64,000 nucleotides of DNA. Origin: Bombyx mori. Taxonomy: Eukaryota > Arthropoda > Insecta > Lepidoptera > Bombycidae. The stretch is taken from NCBI RefSeq assembly GCF_030269925.1, contig NC_085107.1:1488001-1552000 (forward strand), written 5' to 3'. The position numbers were made by a program, and so were the translations under genes. The notes beneath the pieces are model-generated. The model did not search any database. It saw only the letters and a program-made list of their open reading frames with translations, and was not told the origin of the DNA. Of the stretch, positions 52,276-64,000 are shown in pieces. Every line of letters begins with the position of its first letter. Position 1 is the stretch's first letter.

Positions 52276-54140
52276 TTCTGAGTGCTCTCCAAAGCCTTAT
52301 TTGAAAAAGGACATATCCTAGCGCTCAGGTAGAGGGGAGAGTACGGGCCAGCGCGCACATCATATTGCATACCGATGCATTTTACATCAGTCATTCATTT
52401 TCGAGTCAGTTCGTGTACCGACATCAGCAAGGCGTCGTGTACTCGCATAATGTCATTTTTATCATATAAACAGCCACCAGTTTAGTGTAAGCATATCAAT
52501 AAACAATAACTTAATGTAGGAGTTGTTATCATTATCACAACAGAGGGTTGTGTGGACAAACCGTACAGGGAGTAAAGTTTTGGAATGAACGGTACGTGGC
52601 AAAAAAGATCTCTGAAAACGCACTGCGGATGAACGCAGTTTTTTTTCGGTAGTATGGATGGACTCTGATCCGGGGCAAGCGGTGCGATGTTAAAAACGAG
52701 ATGACGGGATAATCTCGAACGAGCACTCCTGTGCGAACGGAGTTTTGCTTGTGTTGTCTTTTCGGCCTTTAAATTTAAATCCAAACGCAATAGTTCGCGA
52801 CAGAGATATATACAGAATGACGGTATCTGTTTGGGGGTATATGACAAAGGGAAATCTTCCACTGAGCGCGTGAAAATCGGTAGACCGACAGTCCGAATGT
52901 TGCAAATTTTGGTTAGAAATGTTGTTGACGCGATTCAGGAATCTGTCAAATACTTTTGTTTTGTGATAGGTGCCCGCTACATCTACGCGTGTGGATTTGA
53001 CAATGCCCCTTGGGGCCTGTCAATTATTTACCGTGCAAAATCCTGTAAACAAGTTTAGTATTCACTAGCCACTAGCTGATTTAATATTAAAATAAAATTT
53101 ATTAAACACGGTGAAAACGTTACGAATTTAATTTTGCTCGTAGTTTTCATTTGTGGTTAGTTTTATGGTAGTAAAATTTACTATTTCGAATTGACCGCGA
53201 ATAGCTGAGCTGGATTTGCCTTTAATGTAACGTGCCCGGGCTGCTTAACTATGTATAAATAAATGATTGTGCTTAATTTGACGGACTCTCAAAATAATTT
53301 CGTTTCTGTTTTTTTTTTTTATTGATGTTTGGTATTTCAGATATCGATTCATTTTGATTGACAAATATATAGGCGATTTATTAACTGTCTTGTATTGAGC
53401 GATTGCAGGAAACCCAGATACGCTCTGATATTAGTAGTGGTAGTGAAATAGTACGACAAATCTCCGACTTTTACCAAATCTAAATTCATGACATTTTGAT
53501 GCCTTCTCCGTTGACAATCTATAGTCAGATTGGGATTCATGTGCTGGCATCATGGTAGCATCGCCTATGACGTACATATATAATTCCCAAAGTAATGTTT
53601 CTGTCAACTGTCAATTTCAAATGTACGTCAACGACGATTTTTATGTAGTATGTAAATTTAATTATCACTTCGAGGGGTGAAGAAAGGCTATTGGTTTAAA
53701 AGACATTTTTAAAACTTAACAGGAGATCCATTTAAAGTTTAAAATTTGGAAAAAATATCTTAACAAAACCTTTTTCAGCTATTTGAATGGAGTAAGCTTA
53801 ATTGGAGTTCAATTAAAAACATCGAACTGTTGATGCTAGTACAAAATAAGACACACCTTTGATTGTAAATATAAATGTCGCGTATTAAGAGAAACATCGC
53901 TTAACCATATAGCCTCTCAACTTATATTCATGTTTTACTGAATGCAACAGAATTGGCAGATCTCACTTTGCCTTTCAAAGGTCAATTCCACTCGAAAATG
54001 ATGTGATACGCTTTCTTTTATAATTCAATTTTCAGTGCTTCAACAAAAACAAATCAAATAAAACTTTTTTAGCTTCAAACATTGCGTTCGGCGCCAGTTA
54101 TATGACGGCAAACTGCGAGTGAGGAGCAGTATTACGTTAA
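52276..54140. other. intergenic DNA, no gene supported
   Basis: A 126-codon - strand frame at 52482-52862 overlaps two other frames of similar length and has no domain, so I do not call it. Confidence 0.4.
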
Positions 54141-54407
54141 CTTATAAAATACTAGCCGTACTCGTCCGCTTTGCTGGGCATTTAAAATTAGCATCATTAT
54201 TTATTGTCATTTTTATTAGGGAGTCCAACACTCATATAAATATTAGCCTATCCATTAAGCACATGTATTTTCTCCGTGGATACCAAGTTTCAAGTCAGTC
54301 GGATGCATAGTTCACTAGTTATAACGGAACTTCCGTAAAAAACACTGTAGATTTATTATTTAAGATTTCACGACTGATGTCGACACGTGCGCAACGTCTG
54401 TCGCTAA

Positions 54408-55058
54408 AGCCTTGTTCGGACTAGGCGAGTATTTTAGTCGAGTACCGAGTAATTTAATAGCTAAACTGCTCGCTACTGCACAGAAATCGTTCGCATTACG
54501 GTCCAGTAGAGTACACAAGTGAGTGGTGTTTTGCAAGATGAACAGGCTGCAACGCAATAGAGTGAATAAACTTATTGAGCTAATCGTAATGGCTTTTTTA
54601 GAAGAGATGGATGAGGAAATTTCTGTGATAAAAAAAATAAGTTATGGGTACGAAAATGGATCGATAGAAGAGATAAACTAGGAGCTACTAAATGTCTTCT
54701 GAAGGAATTGGCATTGGAACAGATCCCAAAGAATACTTCGATAGTTTGAGAATGTCCGAAAGTTGTGTTAATTTTCTTTTAACGAAAATACACTCTCAAA
54801 TTCAGCGCAAAGATACCCATTTGAGAAGTGCTACTAATGAACTCGACTAATCAACAGGTTCGGACTTGTTTAGTCAGTGAGCCAGTGAGCAAGGATGCGT
54901 GGTGGGAGGCGCTACTCGCCCGAAAAAATAAAACAAAATAGATTGACTTGACTAAATTATTTACTAACCTACTCGACTAAATTTTTGGTGTTCAGACACA
55001 TTTAGCTACTAAATTACTCGGTACTCGACTAAAATACTCACCTAATCCGAACAAGGCT
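54408..55058. mobile_element. PIF/Harbinger-derived element, 651 bp
   Basis: The TIRs of about 57 bp begin AGCCTTGTTCGGAC(T/T)AGG-like (left AGCCTTGTTCGGACTAGGCG, right AGCCTTGTTCGGATTAGGTG) and stay similar through GAGTACCGAGTAATTTA. The 3-bp duplication TAA (54405-54407 and 55059-55061) is the PIF/Harbinger target preference. The inside keeps a piece of transposase coding sequence, so this is an internally deleted derivative. Confidence 0.9.
54638..54850 (+). pseudogene. PIF/Harbinger transposase N-terminal fragment
   Basis: In two frames the + strand reads KLWVRKWIDRRDKLGATKCL then DPKEYFDSLRMSESCVNFLL and IQRKDTHLRSATNE. This is the characteristic start of HARBI1-like nucleases: a W-x-R-x-W-x-x-R-R start, a F-x-x-x-R-M core and a KxDTxxR motif. 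A shift of about one base lies between ELALEQ and DPKEY. The catalytic DDE domain is missing. Confidence 0.85.
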
Positions 55059-55331
55059 TAAGTAATACGTCATAAGGCCCCGCTTAATGTGAAGTTATTT
55101 CGTATCACGTAAAGCGGTTGTTCGCGGCATTTACTCATTAAAATGTTGTCAACACCTGACGGAGTAGTCATTAGGGTTGCCAAACAATTCAACTTAATAA
55201 TACTTTTAAATATGTCGTTACATTAAGGTATCGGATGGTAACAGAAATGTTATTAATCAGAAGAAACATGGCCTGTATCAATGAACTAGATTAACTGGTC
55301 CAACCTTTGGAGAATCAGGTCGTCTACATCG

Positions 55332-55520
55332 TTTTTTTTTTATTGCTTAGGTGGGTGTTAAGTGGTTACTGGAGCCCATAGACATCCACAACGTAAATGC
55401 GCCACCCACCTTGAGATATAAGTTCTAAGGTCTCAAGTAAGTTACAACGGCTGCCCCACCCTTCAAACCAAAACGCATTACTGGTTTGCGGCAGAAATAG
55501 GCAGGGTCCTACCACCAGTA
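55332..55520 (-). repeat. Bm1 SINE with small internal deletion
   Basis: T-run, TATTGCTTAGGTGGGTGTTA (the CACCTGG pocket is deleted), then the normal body to TCCTACCACCAGTA. Headless. Confidence 0.88.
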
Positions 55521-55699
55521 CGTATTCGGACAACGTATTAAAAACACGTGTGTACTACCCTTTTGAATATTTCTGCAACGAATGTTCGGGATTGCTTGAA
55601 AGGAGCTTTGTGCTAATGCTTTTTTTTCTTGAGATATGAGGCCTACGCCTCAATTGTTTAGTACATATGCTCTCCTACCCTTCACTGTAAAACGGTAAA

Positions 55700-55775
55700 A
55701 ATAGACGAGGTGGCGGCATTTACGTTGTTAATGTCCACGGGCTCTGGTAACCACTTGACGTTACAATGGCTGTGC
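55700..55775 (+). repeat. Bm1 SINE remnant
   Basis: GGTGGCGGCATTTACGTTGT and TGTCCACGGGCTCTGGTAAC are clear Bm1 3' body sequence; both sides are decayed. Confidence 0.6.
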
Positions 55776-57026
55776 ACTAAGAAGATCATTTGTGTACACA
55801 GTGTAAATAATTAATTAACAGAAATCACTATGCCCATAAGTTATTGGCAGCCCTGACATAACGTATGGTCAAATCGGTGGCGTTTAATTCCGTTTCGTCA
55901 CTAGATTTCAGAACAGTGCGCTCTCCGCAGATCGGACGTGACTGATCATATGCAGAGGATCATGTCAAAATTCTCCATTAGCCGAATATTAATCGTTTTC
56001 AATCAAAATTCAACATTTCATCAGCATTTTGTATTGGATTCTGCTGCAATTCCGCATTTATCGAAAAAATCTCAAACTGTTGATGTTTACTGAAGGAAAA
56101 ACGATTAAAAACATTGGTATTGGGTTGAGGTGATTTTAACATTTATATTTGTTGTAACACAAGTGAATTGTTTAATGTGTTCTGACGTAAGCATGCTAAT
56201 GAACTGATGCTAAGTGCTTATCGGAGTCTATGAACATCACAACATGACCCAAGCGTGAGGTCGAAATCTCATTTGCATTGTTGTATTCTCATCCATCCAT
56301 TAAATGTATGGATGCTGCGTTATAGAAAAATTTGGTACTTTGATTGACCGTGGACTACAAGACCATAATTAATCAATACCCCGCCTTTGCCTTTTCTAGC
56401 ACGATTATTATTTTCCGCTACGCTCTTTCAAATACACCTATTGAACAGAACAGAATGAATCGAGTATTGCAATTGAATTTAAAACAGCAATGAAGGTTGT
56501 ATCAACTGAATCAATATATAGAACAAAATACAAATTATTTGGGGTTCTTGAATAAAAAGTAAACAGGAAAGCACAAAGGACCAGGTATGTAACAATAAAT
56601 TTTTAAAGTAACAAAATAAAGAAAATGCACTAATATTTTATCAACACATTTTCTTTAAACTGAATAATAAAATTTTTATTAAAATAAAGCAAGCGGAAAC
56701 ATGGATAGATCGAACGAATAAGGCTCACAAATTTCGCCTTTTGTTCGGCAAGGTATTACACAAACAAAAGATAGCTCGAAATTTGAATATAAATCGGTCT
56801 ACGATACGGGACGAAAAGTTTACAACAACAATTTTCGGACCGTCGGTCTACCGGGCGAAGACACCTCTCTGCTGATGTTTTTCTCTTTTCATTACCCAGT
56901 CATTCGTGGTCCCGCTCAGTGCATTCAGAAGAGGGCAGGCCACATCGCTTACAATACAATTTGGCATATTTATTGACCGATTCAAATGATTATGACAGCC
57001 GCGGTCTAATCTCCAATCATCACTAT
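55776..57026. other. intergenic DNA, little recognised
   Basis: Only a very decayed Bm1-like stretch around 56200-56275 is suggested (GTGCTTATCGGAGTCTATGA). No gene. Confidence 0.4.
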
Positions 57027-57690
57027 GTCGTCGTGGCCTAAAGGATAAGACGTCCGGTGCATTCATCTCTTACGATGCACCAGTGTTCGAATCCTGCCGG
57101 CGGGTACCAATTTTTCTAATGAAATACGTACGTAATACGTTTTCCTACTTAGGCTGAGGGCCTTGAGAGGCTATATCAGCGTTACCCTAGCGTGTAGATG
57201 AGCTCTAGGCTCAAACCAGGAGGTGTTGCTAACACTGGCCCTAGAAGAGCAGTGCTTCGCAGAATCTAACACCGGATCGAAAACGCGACCCACTGAGAAG
57301 ATTCGGCGAGAAACTCAGTGGGCTGTGTCTATGGATTAGTTTACTCGCCGGATCCTTCGTGGCAAGCGACGGATTCGACGAGAAAATGTTGACGACTGAC
57401 TTCCGCGGTGAAGGAATAACATCGTGTAATAAAAATCAAACCAGTAAACTTATAATTACTGGTGGTAGGACCTCTTGTGAGTCCGCACGGGTCGGTACCA
57501 CCACCCTGCTTATTTCAGCCGTGAAGCAGTAATGCTTTTCGGTTTGAAGGGTGGGGCAGCCGTTGTAAATATACTGAGACCTTAGAACTTATATCTCAAG
57601 GTGGGTGGCGGCATTTACGTTATAGATATCTATGGGCTCCGGTAACCACATCACAGCAGGTGGGCTGTGTATAATAAATAAATAAAAATG
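57027..57690 (+). repeat. Full-length Bm1 SINE interrupted by a Jockey copy
   Basis: A tRNA-like head (GTCGTCGTGGCCTAAAGGAT, B-box GTTCGAATCCTG) precedes the break at 57130-57140. After 57386 the linker resumes (GACTTCCGCGGTGAAGGAAT), followed by the complete body. Confidence 0.88.
57140..57386 (-). mobile_element. Jockey LINE 3' fragment nested in Bm1
   Basis: The A-tail side TTTTCCTACTTAGG is at the left. GCAGTGCTTCGCAGAATCTA and CGAGAAACTCAGTGGGCTGT lie inside, and it ends near GGATTCGACGAGAAAA. No clear target duplication. Confidence 0.8.
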
Positions 57691-58556
57691 TTATAAAAAT
57701 ACTCTCTTTTCAGTTTATGCAAGACAGGGTTGACCGAATGATGTTTCACCATTTAAACAAAATATGACCGTAATTACCTAGAGTACGCACTTAAAAGTGT
57801 CCAACTCGCATCAAGAATTTAATTGATAAAATGGTGATATTTCACAAGAATAGGGAAATAGAATCCACGTTGCTGTATTTACTTTTATCTACTATTACTA
57901 CTTAGAGTACGTATACGTGGACTAGTGATCTAGAATCAGTAATAACTTAATTAAGTTGCCTTATAAAAGGGATGTTTCTTTAAAGAACCTCTGATTTACC
58001 TAAAAACTTAAAATTTCAAGAATAAAGTTAGTTCGTTTTATTATATAAAAACAGACTGAAGCATAATTACATTATGGCTTTTGTTTAGCATGAAAAAAAG
58101 TTCTTAATTTTTCAATCAAATATGTCGAACATATAACTTGTTCTGTGTTAATATTTCTTTAAATGTAACTCTGTGACGCTTTCATATATTTGTGAGTATT
58201 TTAATCAAGGCGTTCGGAGTTAATATTTATTCCAATATTGAGCGTCAAAAGCACCAGTTCTCAAGCTGAAAAGCTGTTTAATTAGTTTACGTCGCACTGG
58301 CACTGTCGTAAAATAAAGAAAAGTTTTCTCTGACGGTCCACTCAACTATAAAATGTTCTTTTAAAACGAAATGAATAGATAGTAATTGTAAAATCAATCA
58401 AGACAGTTTGACTTTTCTGTATTATTTTTCTTCTGCCTGCAATACTTTTTGCGTTTCATTCCAGAGAGGACTGAAAGGGTAATCAACTTTTCTTCCGTTT
58501 AGTTTTCGATCTACGACTGTTAGACATGACGGTAACTGAGTTACAATAACAATAAT
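57691..58556. other. AT-rich intergenic DNA
   Basis: No gene or repeat recognised. Confidence 0.4.
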
Positions 58557-58712
58557 TTTTTTTTATTGCATACACACTCACACACACAGCCACACCACCT
58601 GCACAGCCCACCTGGTGTTAAGTGGTTACTAGAACCCATAGACCTTCACGGCAGAAATGGGCAGGGTGGTGGTACCTACCCGTGCGGACTCACAAGAGGT
58701 CCTACCACCAGT
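58557..58712 (-). repeat. Bm1 SINE with internal deletion
   Basis: After T-run/ATTGCATAC a CACACACACA-rich patch replaces the pocket. The body then jumps from AACCCATAGACC to TTCACGGCAGAAATGGGCAG, losing about 90 bp. It ends at CCTACCACCAGTAA. Confidence 0.85.
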
Positions 58713-59530
58713 AATTAGTTTGAGCTTATTTAATTATTTATTTTATGACTTCTGTGGTGTATCTAGATCTTACGTACTACTCTTTGTATCTTCAACAAAC
58801 ATACATAAACATTATATAATATCAATTCGAGATCTTGTTTCGATTATATAATGTACATCGCATTGAAAACTAAGACTACAAGTAGTAATCATTTGTAGTA
58901 GTATAAAATTAACATCACTAGAATCGATTGGTTTGTGTCATCAATTTTACGTTTGTATCTTCATTTTGCCTTCCATACGTTTTTGGATGTATCCGTAAGA
59001 CGAATGTGGAAACCTGCATAGGACATCGTTCAGATCAGAATTGAAATTTTAAAAGCTAACGTATATTTGAAGGGTCCTGACGTTTCCATCTGTGGTACAG
59101 AGTTTCTAGTACCTAGTTTATATTTGTGCAGCGTTGTAAGCAAAAGTGTAATTTATCATCTGTAATTGTTCGCCACGTCCGGGAAACATTAAAATAAATT
59201 GATAAATGAGTTACTAACTTAAACTTTTAAAGTTTAAGAGCTATTAACTTTATTTTGTCAGTTGATCTACAGTTTATGGCATACTCAATTTAAACATGGA
59301 TGTGCCCTGTCTACCGGTCTGCCTTGATTATCGTAATAATTAAATTCATTTTTAATTAGTATTTCCTGATGGAATTTTTATTTCTCCTATTTTTTATTTT
59401 TATTTCTACTTAAAATATTCTTACCTGTAGTTTACTATATTTAACTATATAATTGAGAAAGTGTACCAAAATTTGGCATAAATAGCAGGAATTTGCTAGC
59501 AGGCGTTTAGTTGGGTTATTTAAGTTATAT
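58713..59530. other. AT-rich intergenic DNA
   Basis: No gene or repeat recognised. Confidence 0.4.
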
Positions 59531-59966
59531 TTTTTTTTATTGCTTAGATGTGTGGACGAGCTCACAGCCCACCTGGTGTTAAGTGGTTACTGGAGCCCAC
59601 AGACATCTACAACGTAAATGCGCCACACACCCCGAGATATAGTTCTAAGGTCTCAGTATAGTCACAACGGCTGCCCTACCCTTCAAACCGAAACGCATTA
59701 CTGCTTCACGGCAGAAATAGGCGGGGCGGTGGCATCCACCCGTGCGGACCCACAAGAGGTCCTAGCACCAGTAATTACGCAAATTATAATTTTGCGGGTT
59801 TGATTTTTCTGCACGATGTTATTCCTTCACCGTGGAAGTCAATCGTGAACATTTGTTGAGTACGTATTTCATTAGAAAAATTGGTACCCGCCAGCGAGAT
59901 TCGAACACCGGTGCATCGCTCGATACGAATGCACCGGACGTCTTATCCTTTAGGATACGACGACTT
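59531..59966 (-). repeat. Full-length Bm1 SINE with tRNA-like head
   Basis: Complete body, linker (TTACGCAAATTATAATTTTG) and head with GTGCATCGCTCGATACGAAT up to TTTAGGATACGACGAC. A G-to-A/T change has damaged the A-box part (GGCC reads as ATCC), while the B-box TTCGAATCTCG is also altered. Confidence 0.9.
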
Positions 59967-60027
59967 TAAATCGATATCTTAATATACATTTGTTTAAAAC
60001 ATTCGGGATTCTTGTTTTATTTAAAAA

Positions 60028-60335
60028 CTAGCTGACCCGGCAGATTTCGTAGTGCCTCAATCGATAAATAAAAGACCTAAACTTTTGTATAAAATAAAAC
60101 AAATAAAAAATAAAACAAATAAACGATAAAACTTAAAACAAAAAAAAGGAATTCGTCCGACGGGGGACGCATCAAAAGGAAAACAAAATTGTTATTTTTA
60201 ATTCCGAGCATTTTCATATTTATCTACCTTTTAAACCTTCTCTGGACTTTCACAAATAATTCAATACCAAAATTAGCCAAATCGGTCCAGTCGTTCTCGA
60301 GTTTTAGTGAGACTAACGAACAGCTATTCATATCT
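60028..60335. repeat. Unclassified insect dispersed repeat
   Basis: It opens AACTAGCTGACCCGGCAGAT and ends around AAATCGGTCCAGTCGTTCTC, GAGTTTTAGTGAGACTAACG. This start/end pair is common in insect genomes. Class not assigned. Confidence 0.5.
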
Positions 60336-60481
60336 TAAAAACAATATTTTATGTTAAACTTTTTTGTTATATTATTATATAGTTAGTTACATATCGTATC
60401 CAGCCCACGATTCAGAAGAATCTAATGACATCTCATGTGTTGAGATTGTTAGATTATTTTATTAAGCTATAAAGCGTACTA

Positions 60482-61293
60482 TTTTTTTTTTTTTTTTATG
60501 ATTGAGGTTTTACTGGTGGCCCGGAGGCCTTTCCAGTTTGGCAAGGACAGGTGAGCGAGCCAAAAGAGGCAGGAGTTGAGGCTGCGCCGCACGCTAACGT
60601 CACTGTAGCGCGCTGGCACCAGGAGGACCGGCCGACGTGTCGGCGGCTGCGGACTGCGATACGGTCCGCATTGTCGTCGTAACTGTCGTCGCCGAACATA
60701 CTGTGGAAGAGCAACCCGATCGGCGGTGTATCGCGTTCCGACCCGGCAGGTTGGTCCTGGCCCAGTGGGGTATCCGGGAACACCAGCGGAATCGCCCGGG
60801 CGGCCTGGTGGGGCTGCCGTACCGCGGAGACCGACGTCGTTGTTTGTCGACTATCACCTCGACGACCCGTCGGTCGAGCGTCCTCGGGGTGGCGCCGCGT
60901 GTCTGGTTGTAGTGTTGACCGCGGGAGCCCCCCCCCATACTGTGACCTGTGTGAATCTTTCATAGATGAGAATACCCCTGGATGAGACGAAGTCTCTGAA
61001 GCGTTTGTGGAGCAGACGCTCATACAGTTTGCCTAGAGACATGAGAAGGCTAATCGGGGGGTAGCTTGCCGGATGATTTTTGGATTTACCAGGATTATTT
61101 ATGCCGTTAACGTCCGTGGCTTTCCAGATCGCGGGAAAGATGCAGTTCGTCATAGCGGCATTGAAAATAAATGCCAACATCACGATAAGTTGGACGGGTA
61201 GAAGTTTAATAACGCGGTTAGATATACCGACGGAACTGGGAGTCTTGCGAGGTCGTAGATCTTTGATTAAGTCTTTAACTTCCATCGGAGTTA
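60482..61293 (-). mobile_element. Internally deleted Jockey-type LINE with 13-bp target duplication
   Basis: ATAAAGCGTACTA flanks the whole unit (60469-60481 and 61294-61306). In the sense direction (- strand) it starts in the reverse-transcriptase fingers (DLIKDLRPRKTPSS, NHPASYPPISLLMSLGKLYE, LLHKRFRDFVSSRGIL). At about 60950 it jumps, at a run of nine G, into a GC-rich 3' region shared with 10440-10800, and ends in 16 A. The whole catalytic half of the enzyme is missing, so the copy was inserted in an already rearranged form. Confidence 0.85.
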
Positions 61294-61382
61294 ATAAAGC
61301 GTACTAAAGAAATAGACATAATATATAAGTATGTACGTAATTATATACATCATAAACTGAACAGTTATTACTTATATCATCA

Positions 61383-61545
61383 TTATCATCAGCCCAAGCC
61401 CACTTTCGTCCACTGCTGGACATAGGCCTCTCTCAATCTAAACCACTGAGCGCAGTCTACGGCTCTCCTCATTCACTTCTTGCCGGCCACCGTTCGGAGG
61501 TCATCACACTAACTAGCCAGGGGGCGTCCCACTTTACGTCATCTG
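61383..61545 (-). repeat. RTE-clade LINE, 3' end
   Basis: The - strand ends REAYVQQWTKVGLG followed by stops and an ATGATAATGATGAT tail. Upstream part is frame-shifted. Confidence 0.75.
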
Positions 61546-62875
61546 TACTTCTTCTTACTTACTTCCGTCTTCTTACTTATATAATGATGTACCTAATATT
61601 AATATTAATATAATATTACTTACAATATATTATAATGATACTCAGTACTCCATTTCTAAATATTCGAAGTTCATAATAGCAATCGAATTCAGCTAATGTA
61701 TTATACGAATGATATTTTGTATTTTCATGTATCGTGGCGTAAAATACATGTGAGCAAAAGATATTAATTGGCTTGTACCGCACGTAGTTGAATTTCAACC
61801 AATTTGTTCGGGAAAATCATTTCATAAGGTATACTTTATGGTTAGGTGTATGCGGTTACCGGACCCTATACTATAAATTAAAGTGAATGCTACCGAATTT
61901 CAATATTCATGGATAAAACAGATAGCTGCCTAGTCGAGATTTTCGATATTCATTTTTTTAATGGATTTAATGACCTGGTAACTAAGACCTTTAAGTCATG
62001 TCTTATTTTAATTTATATTCTTATTTTTATGAAAAATCATTTACTGAGATTTTTTCAGTGGACTTTTTGGAGTATCCTGAGAAGTTACGACCAGCGGCTT
62101 TGTTTCATTTTGCCACATTTGTGCACTTTCACAGATATTAAACAGTTAATAAAACACCGTTATTACCCGTTAGAACCCAAAAAAAAATACTAAATAGACA
62201 AAATAAAACAAATCACACAACTTCACTCCTCGCGTTCCCGCCAAAAAGTCTCGTTTTTTTATTTCGCGTTGTAAAGAAGGCAGAGTATAGCGCAACTGGA
62301 ATGTCGCCGCAAATAAAAGGCTTGAAATTCGAAGTCCCAACTGCCTTATTTGATGATTTTCTCGTTTCTCAAATTGGAACGCAAGTTGACTTTTAACTTT
62401 AAATTTTTATATCGAAATGAGCGCGAGACTCACGTTGATACCACTCTTTGCTTCCTCGTCATCTCTTATCGATTATGAAAAACATGCATGACTAATTAAT
62501 CATAATCGATAATAATCGAAACCTATAAAATTAAATTAAAACAATAGTTTTACCCACATTTTAGTTTCACAGTTAAGGTACTTCAGTTAAATCGGAAACT
62601 TGTAGGGATCCGTTTCAAAGAGCAAACGGTTTAAACTCTCCGTCCGATGGAAGTTCTTATTTTTATTTTTTGTATGGGTGTAAAATTATCGTCCGACGAG
62701 CCCTTGTTTTCAATGTTCGCTGGCTACGAATCGAGGGAGGCGGCAACCCCACCTCCGTCGTGAAAATGCATCGCGCGGCTGCCACCCCCAATCAGACGCA
62801 AACCATTTAAAACTAATAACGACTTTCCTAATAGAAAATCATATCGATAAATTTCCTGTATTGTAAATTGTGATA
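61546..62875. other. intergenic DNA, no gene supported
   Basis: AT-rich. A 94-codon + frame at 61909 has no recognisable domain. No repeat identified. Confidence 0.4.
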
Positions 62876-62899
62876 AGAGAGAGAGAGAAAAAGAGAGAA

Positions 62900-62932
<33 letters not shown>
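62876..62932. repeat. GA-rich microsatellite
   Basis: An imperfect (GA)n tract with A interruptions, 57 bp. Probably polymorphic in length. Confidence 0.95.
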
Positions 62933-63042
62933 TGGGAGATCCTCGGTAGGAATAGAACAATGTTGTATTGACCGAAATATCTTTCACGATATAATCTTCA
63001 TTACCTATTTTATAATTGATGATAAATGTATTTTAATAATGT

Positions 63043-63195
63043 AGCGTGGGTAAGCCTCTCACAAGATGTACCGACGATCTATTGAGTTTCGCGGAGATCC
63101 GTTGGATGCAGACAGCACAGGACCGGTCTTTGTGGCGAGGTTTGGGGGACACCTATGTCTAGCAGTGGTCGTTTGTGGGCTGATAAGAAGAAGTC
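63043..63195 (+). repeat. RTE-clade LINE, 3' end
   Basis: The + strand reads RCTDDLLSFAEIRWMQTAQD, RSLWRGLGDTYV, then a stop within the usual QQW and a GATAAGAAGAAG tail. Degenerate copy of the RTE C-terminus. Confidence 0.75.
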
Positions 63196-63463
63196 TTTAT
63201 TGGTCAGCACCTACAATATAAGGATCCTAAACAATCTATGGATTCTAAAGAGGGTGAGCGCAACGTTGTCTGCTTTTATCTGTCACCAACGCTGACATAA
63301 GAACCAGTCAAGTTCCTATTGATCATCGGTTAATGCTTTTGATCGGGATGCGAAGGACTACAAGGCTGCACAACTTTTGTAAACTAGATACGTTGTAGGA
63401 TGTGAATATTGCTTAGCAAACTAACGAACGTTACAACAAGAAACCCTAACTACACTAGGTACT

Positions 63464-63615
63464 TCGGGGCAGCCGTTGTACTGTAAAAACTGAGACCTTA
63501 GAACTCATGTCTCGAGCTGGGTGGCGGCATTTACTTCGTAAATGTCTGTGTGCTGCAGTAACCACTTAACGTTAGGTGGGCCGTGTGTTCATCCACCCAC
63601 CTCAGTCAATAAATA
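63464..63615 (+). repeat. Bm1 SINE, 3' half
   Basis: It starts at GGGGCAGCCGTTGTACTGTA and continues to TTCATCCACCCACCTCAGTC with an AATAAATAAAG tail. 5'-truncated within the body. Confidence 0.85.
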
Positions 63616-64000
63616 AAGAATACATCCCAGTTTGCTGGGTAGAGCAACTAATATGCAATGGAGCTTTCAACCTCATGCCAAACGATAGGAATGATATCGA
63701 AGGTGTTGACCCGTCTATTACATAAATAAAAAAGAGAGATATTAACACTAAGCTTTGTGAATGGTAAGTTCGCTGAAAGCCCACTCGAGATGAATCCGGT
63801 TTAATTTAGATTAGGCAAAGTTTGTAACAGTAGTTAAAAGTAGATTCAGAGCATTTCATAGAGGGCATTACAAATTATCTACAGACCTACAGACTCAAAA
63901 CTCAGAACCGCCGTGAAATAAACGGAGAAGCTCATCTACATTAGTTAAATGATGTTTTGAATAAACCAATTCTAGATGCTTCGGACATAAAACCTTTTAA
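63616..64000. other. intergenic DNA, nothing recognised
   Basis: No ORF of note and no known repeat up to the window end. Confidence 0.4.

Noticed and set aside
52482..52862. 126-codon - strand ORF
   Set aside because: It overlaps two similar-length frames on the same strand, with no domain, no splice context and no codon signal that I can see.
60496..61023. 175- and 112-codon - strand ORFs
   Set aside because: They lie in the LINE 3' region and run across the fusion point. The same frames at 10.4 kb are not conserved as protein.
1..64000. CRISPR arrays, operons, rRNA genes, telomeric TTAGG arrays, viral genes
   Set aside because: None was seen. The direct repeats present are SINEs, LINE pieces or local duplications without spacer structure.

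Overview
The window looks like nuclear DNA of a silkworm (Bombyx mori or the very close B. mandarina). The best evidence is about twenty copies of the Bombyx SINE Bm1, including full-length ones with a tRNA-like head. The background is AT-rich and introns are long. Fragments of LINEs of the R1, Jockey and RTE types, a maT-type mariner, and several small DNA transposons are also present. There are no bacterial-style operons, rRNA genes, CRISPR arrays or true tRNA genes.

Only two genes are recognised with confidence. One is a six-exon SLC35C2-like transporter on the + strand (11836-35885, about 400 residues). Its 15.7-kb second intron is full of mobile DNA. The other is a single-exon KIF-binding protein (KIFBP/KBP) homologue on the - strand (45341-46993, 550 residues). 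The two genes are convergent, with about 9.5 kb between their stop codons. A third probable coding region, 244 residues on the - strand (8092-8826), has no secure family; I note a weak likeness to the HBS1/SKI7 linker region.

Layout: 1-8 kb is intergenic, with SINE and LINE debris and a 264-bp hAT MITE that has a perfect 8-bp target duplication. 8-9 kb holds the 244-residue ORF. 9-11.3 kb is a mosaic of GC-rich LINE fragments. 11.8-36.8 kb is SLC35C2. Its introns contain a Buster-type hAT MITE, Jockey copies with target duplications, a clean 5'-truncated R1 insertion (24461-25988), and a 0.94-kb tandem duplication whose second unit was later split by a 1306-bp mariner. 37-45 kb is intergenic, with a pair of related MITEs and short tandem repeats. 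45.3-47 kb is KIFBP. 47-64 kb is intergenic and repeat-rich. It includes a 651-bp PIF/Harbinger derivative with transposase remnants, SINE/LINE nests, and an internally deleted Jockey copy with a 13-bp target duplication.

The most interesting observations are: a 66-bp tandem duplication that copies the last 3' splice site of SLC35C2 so that either acceptor keeps the frame; the readable order of events in the duplicated, mariner-interrupted block; and a Jockey insertion ending 37 bp upstream of exon 5. I found no evidence of a wholly new biological system. All similarity statements come from reading, not from database searches.
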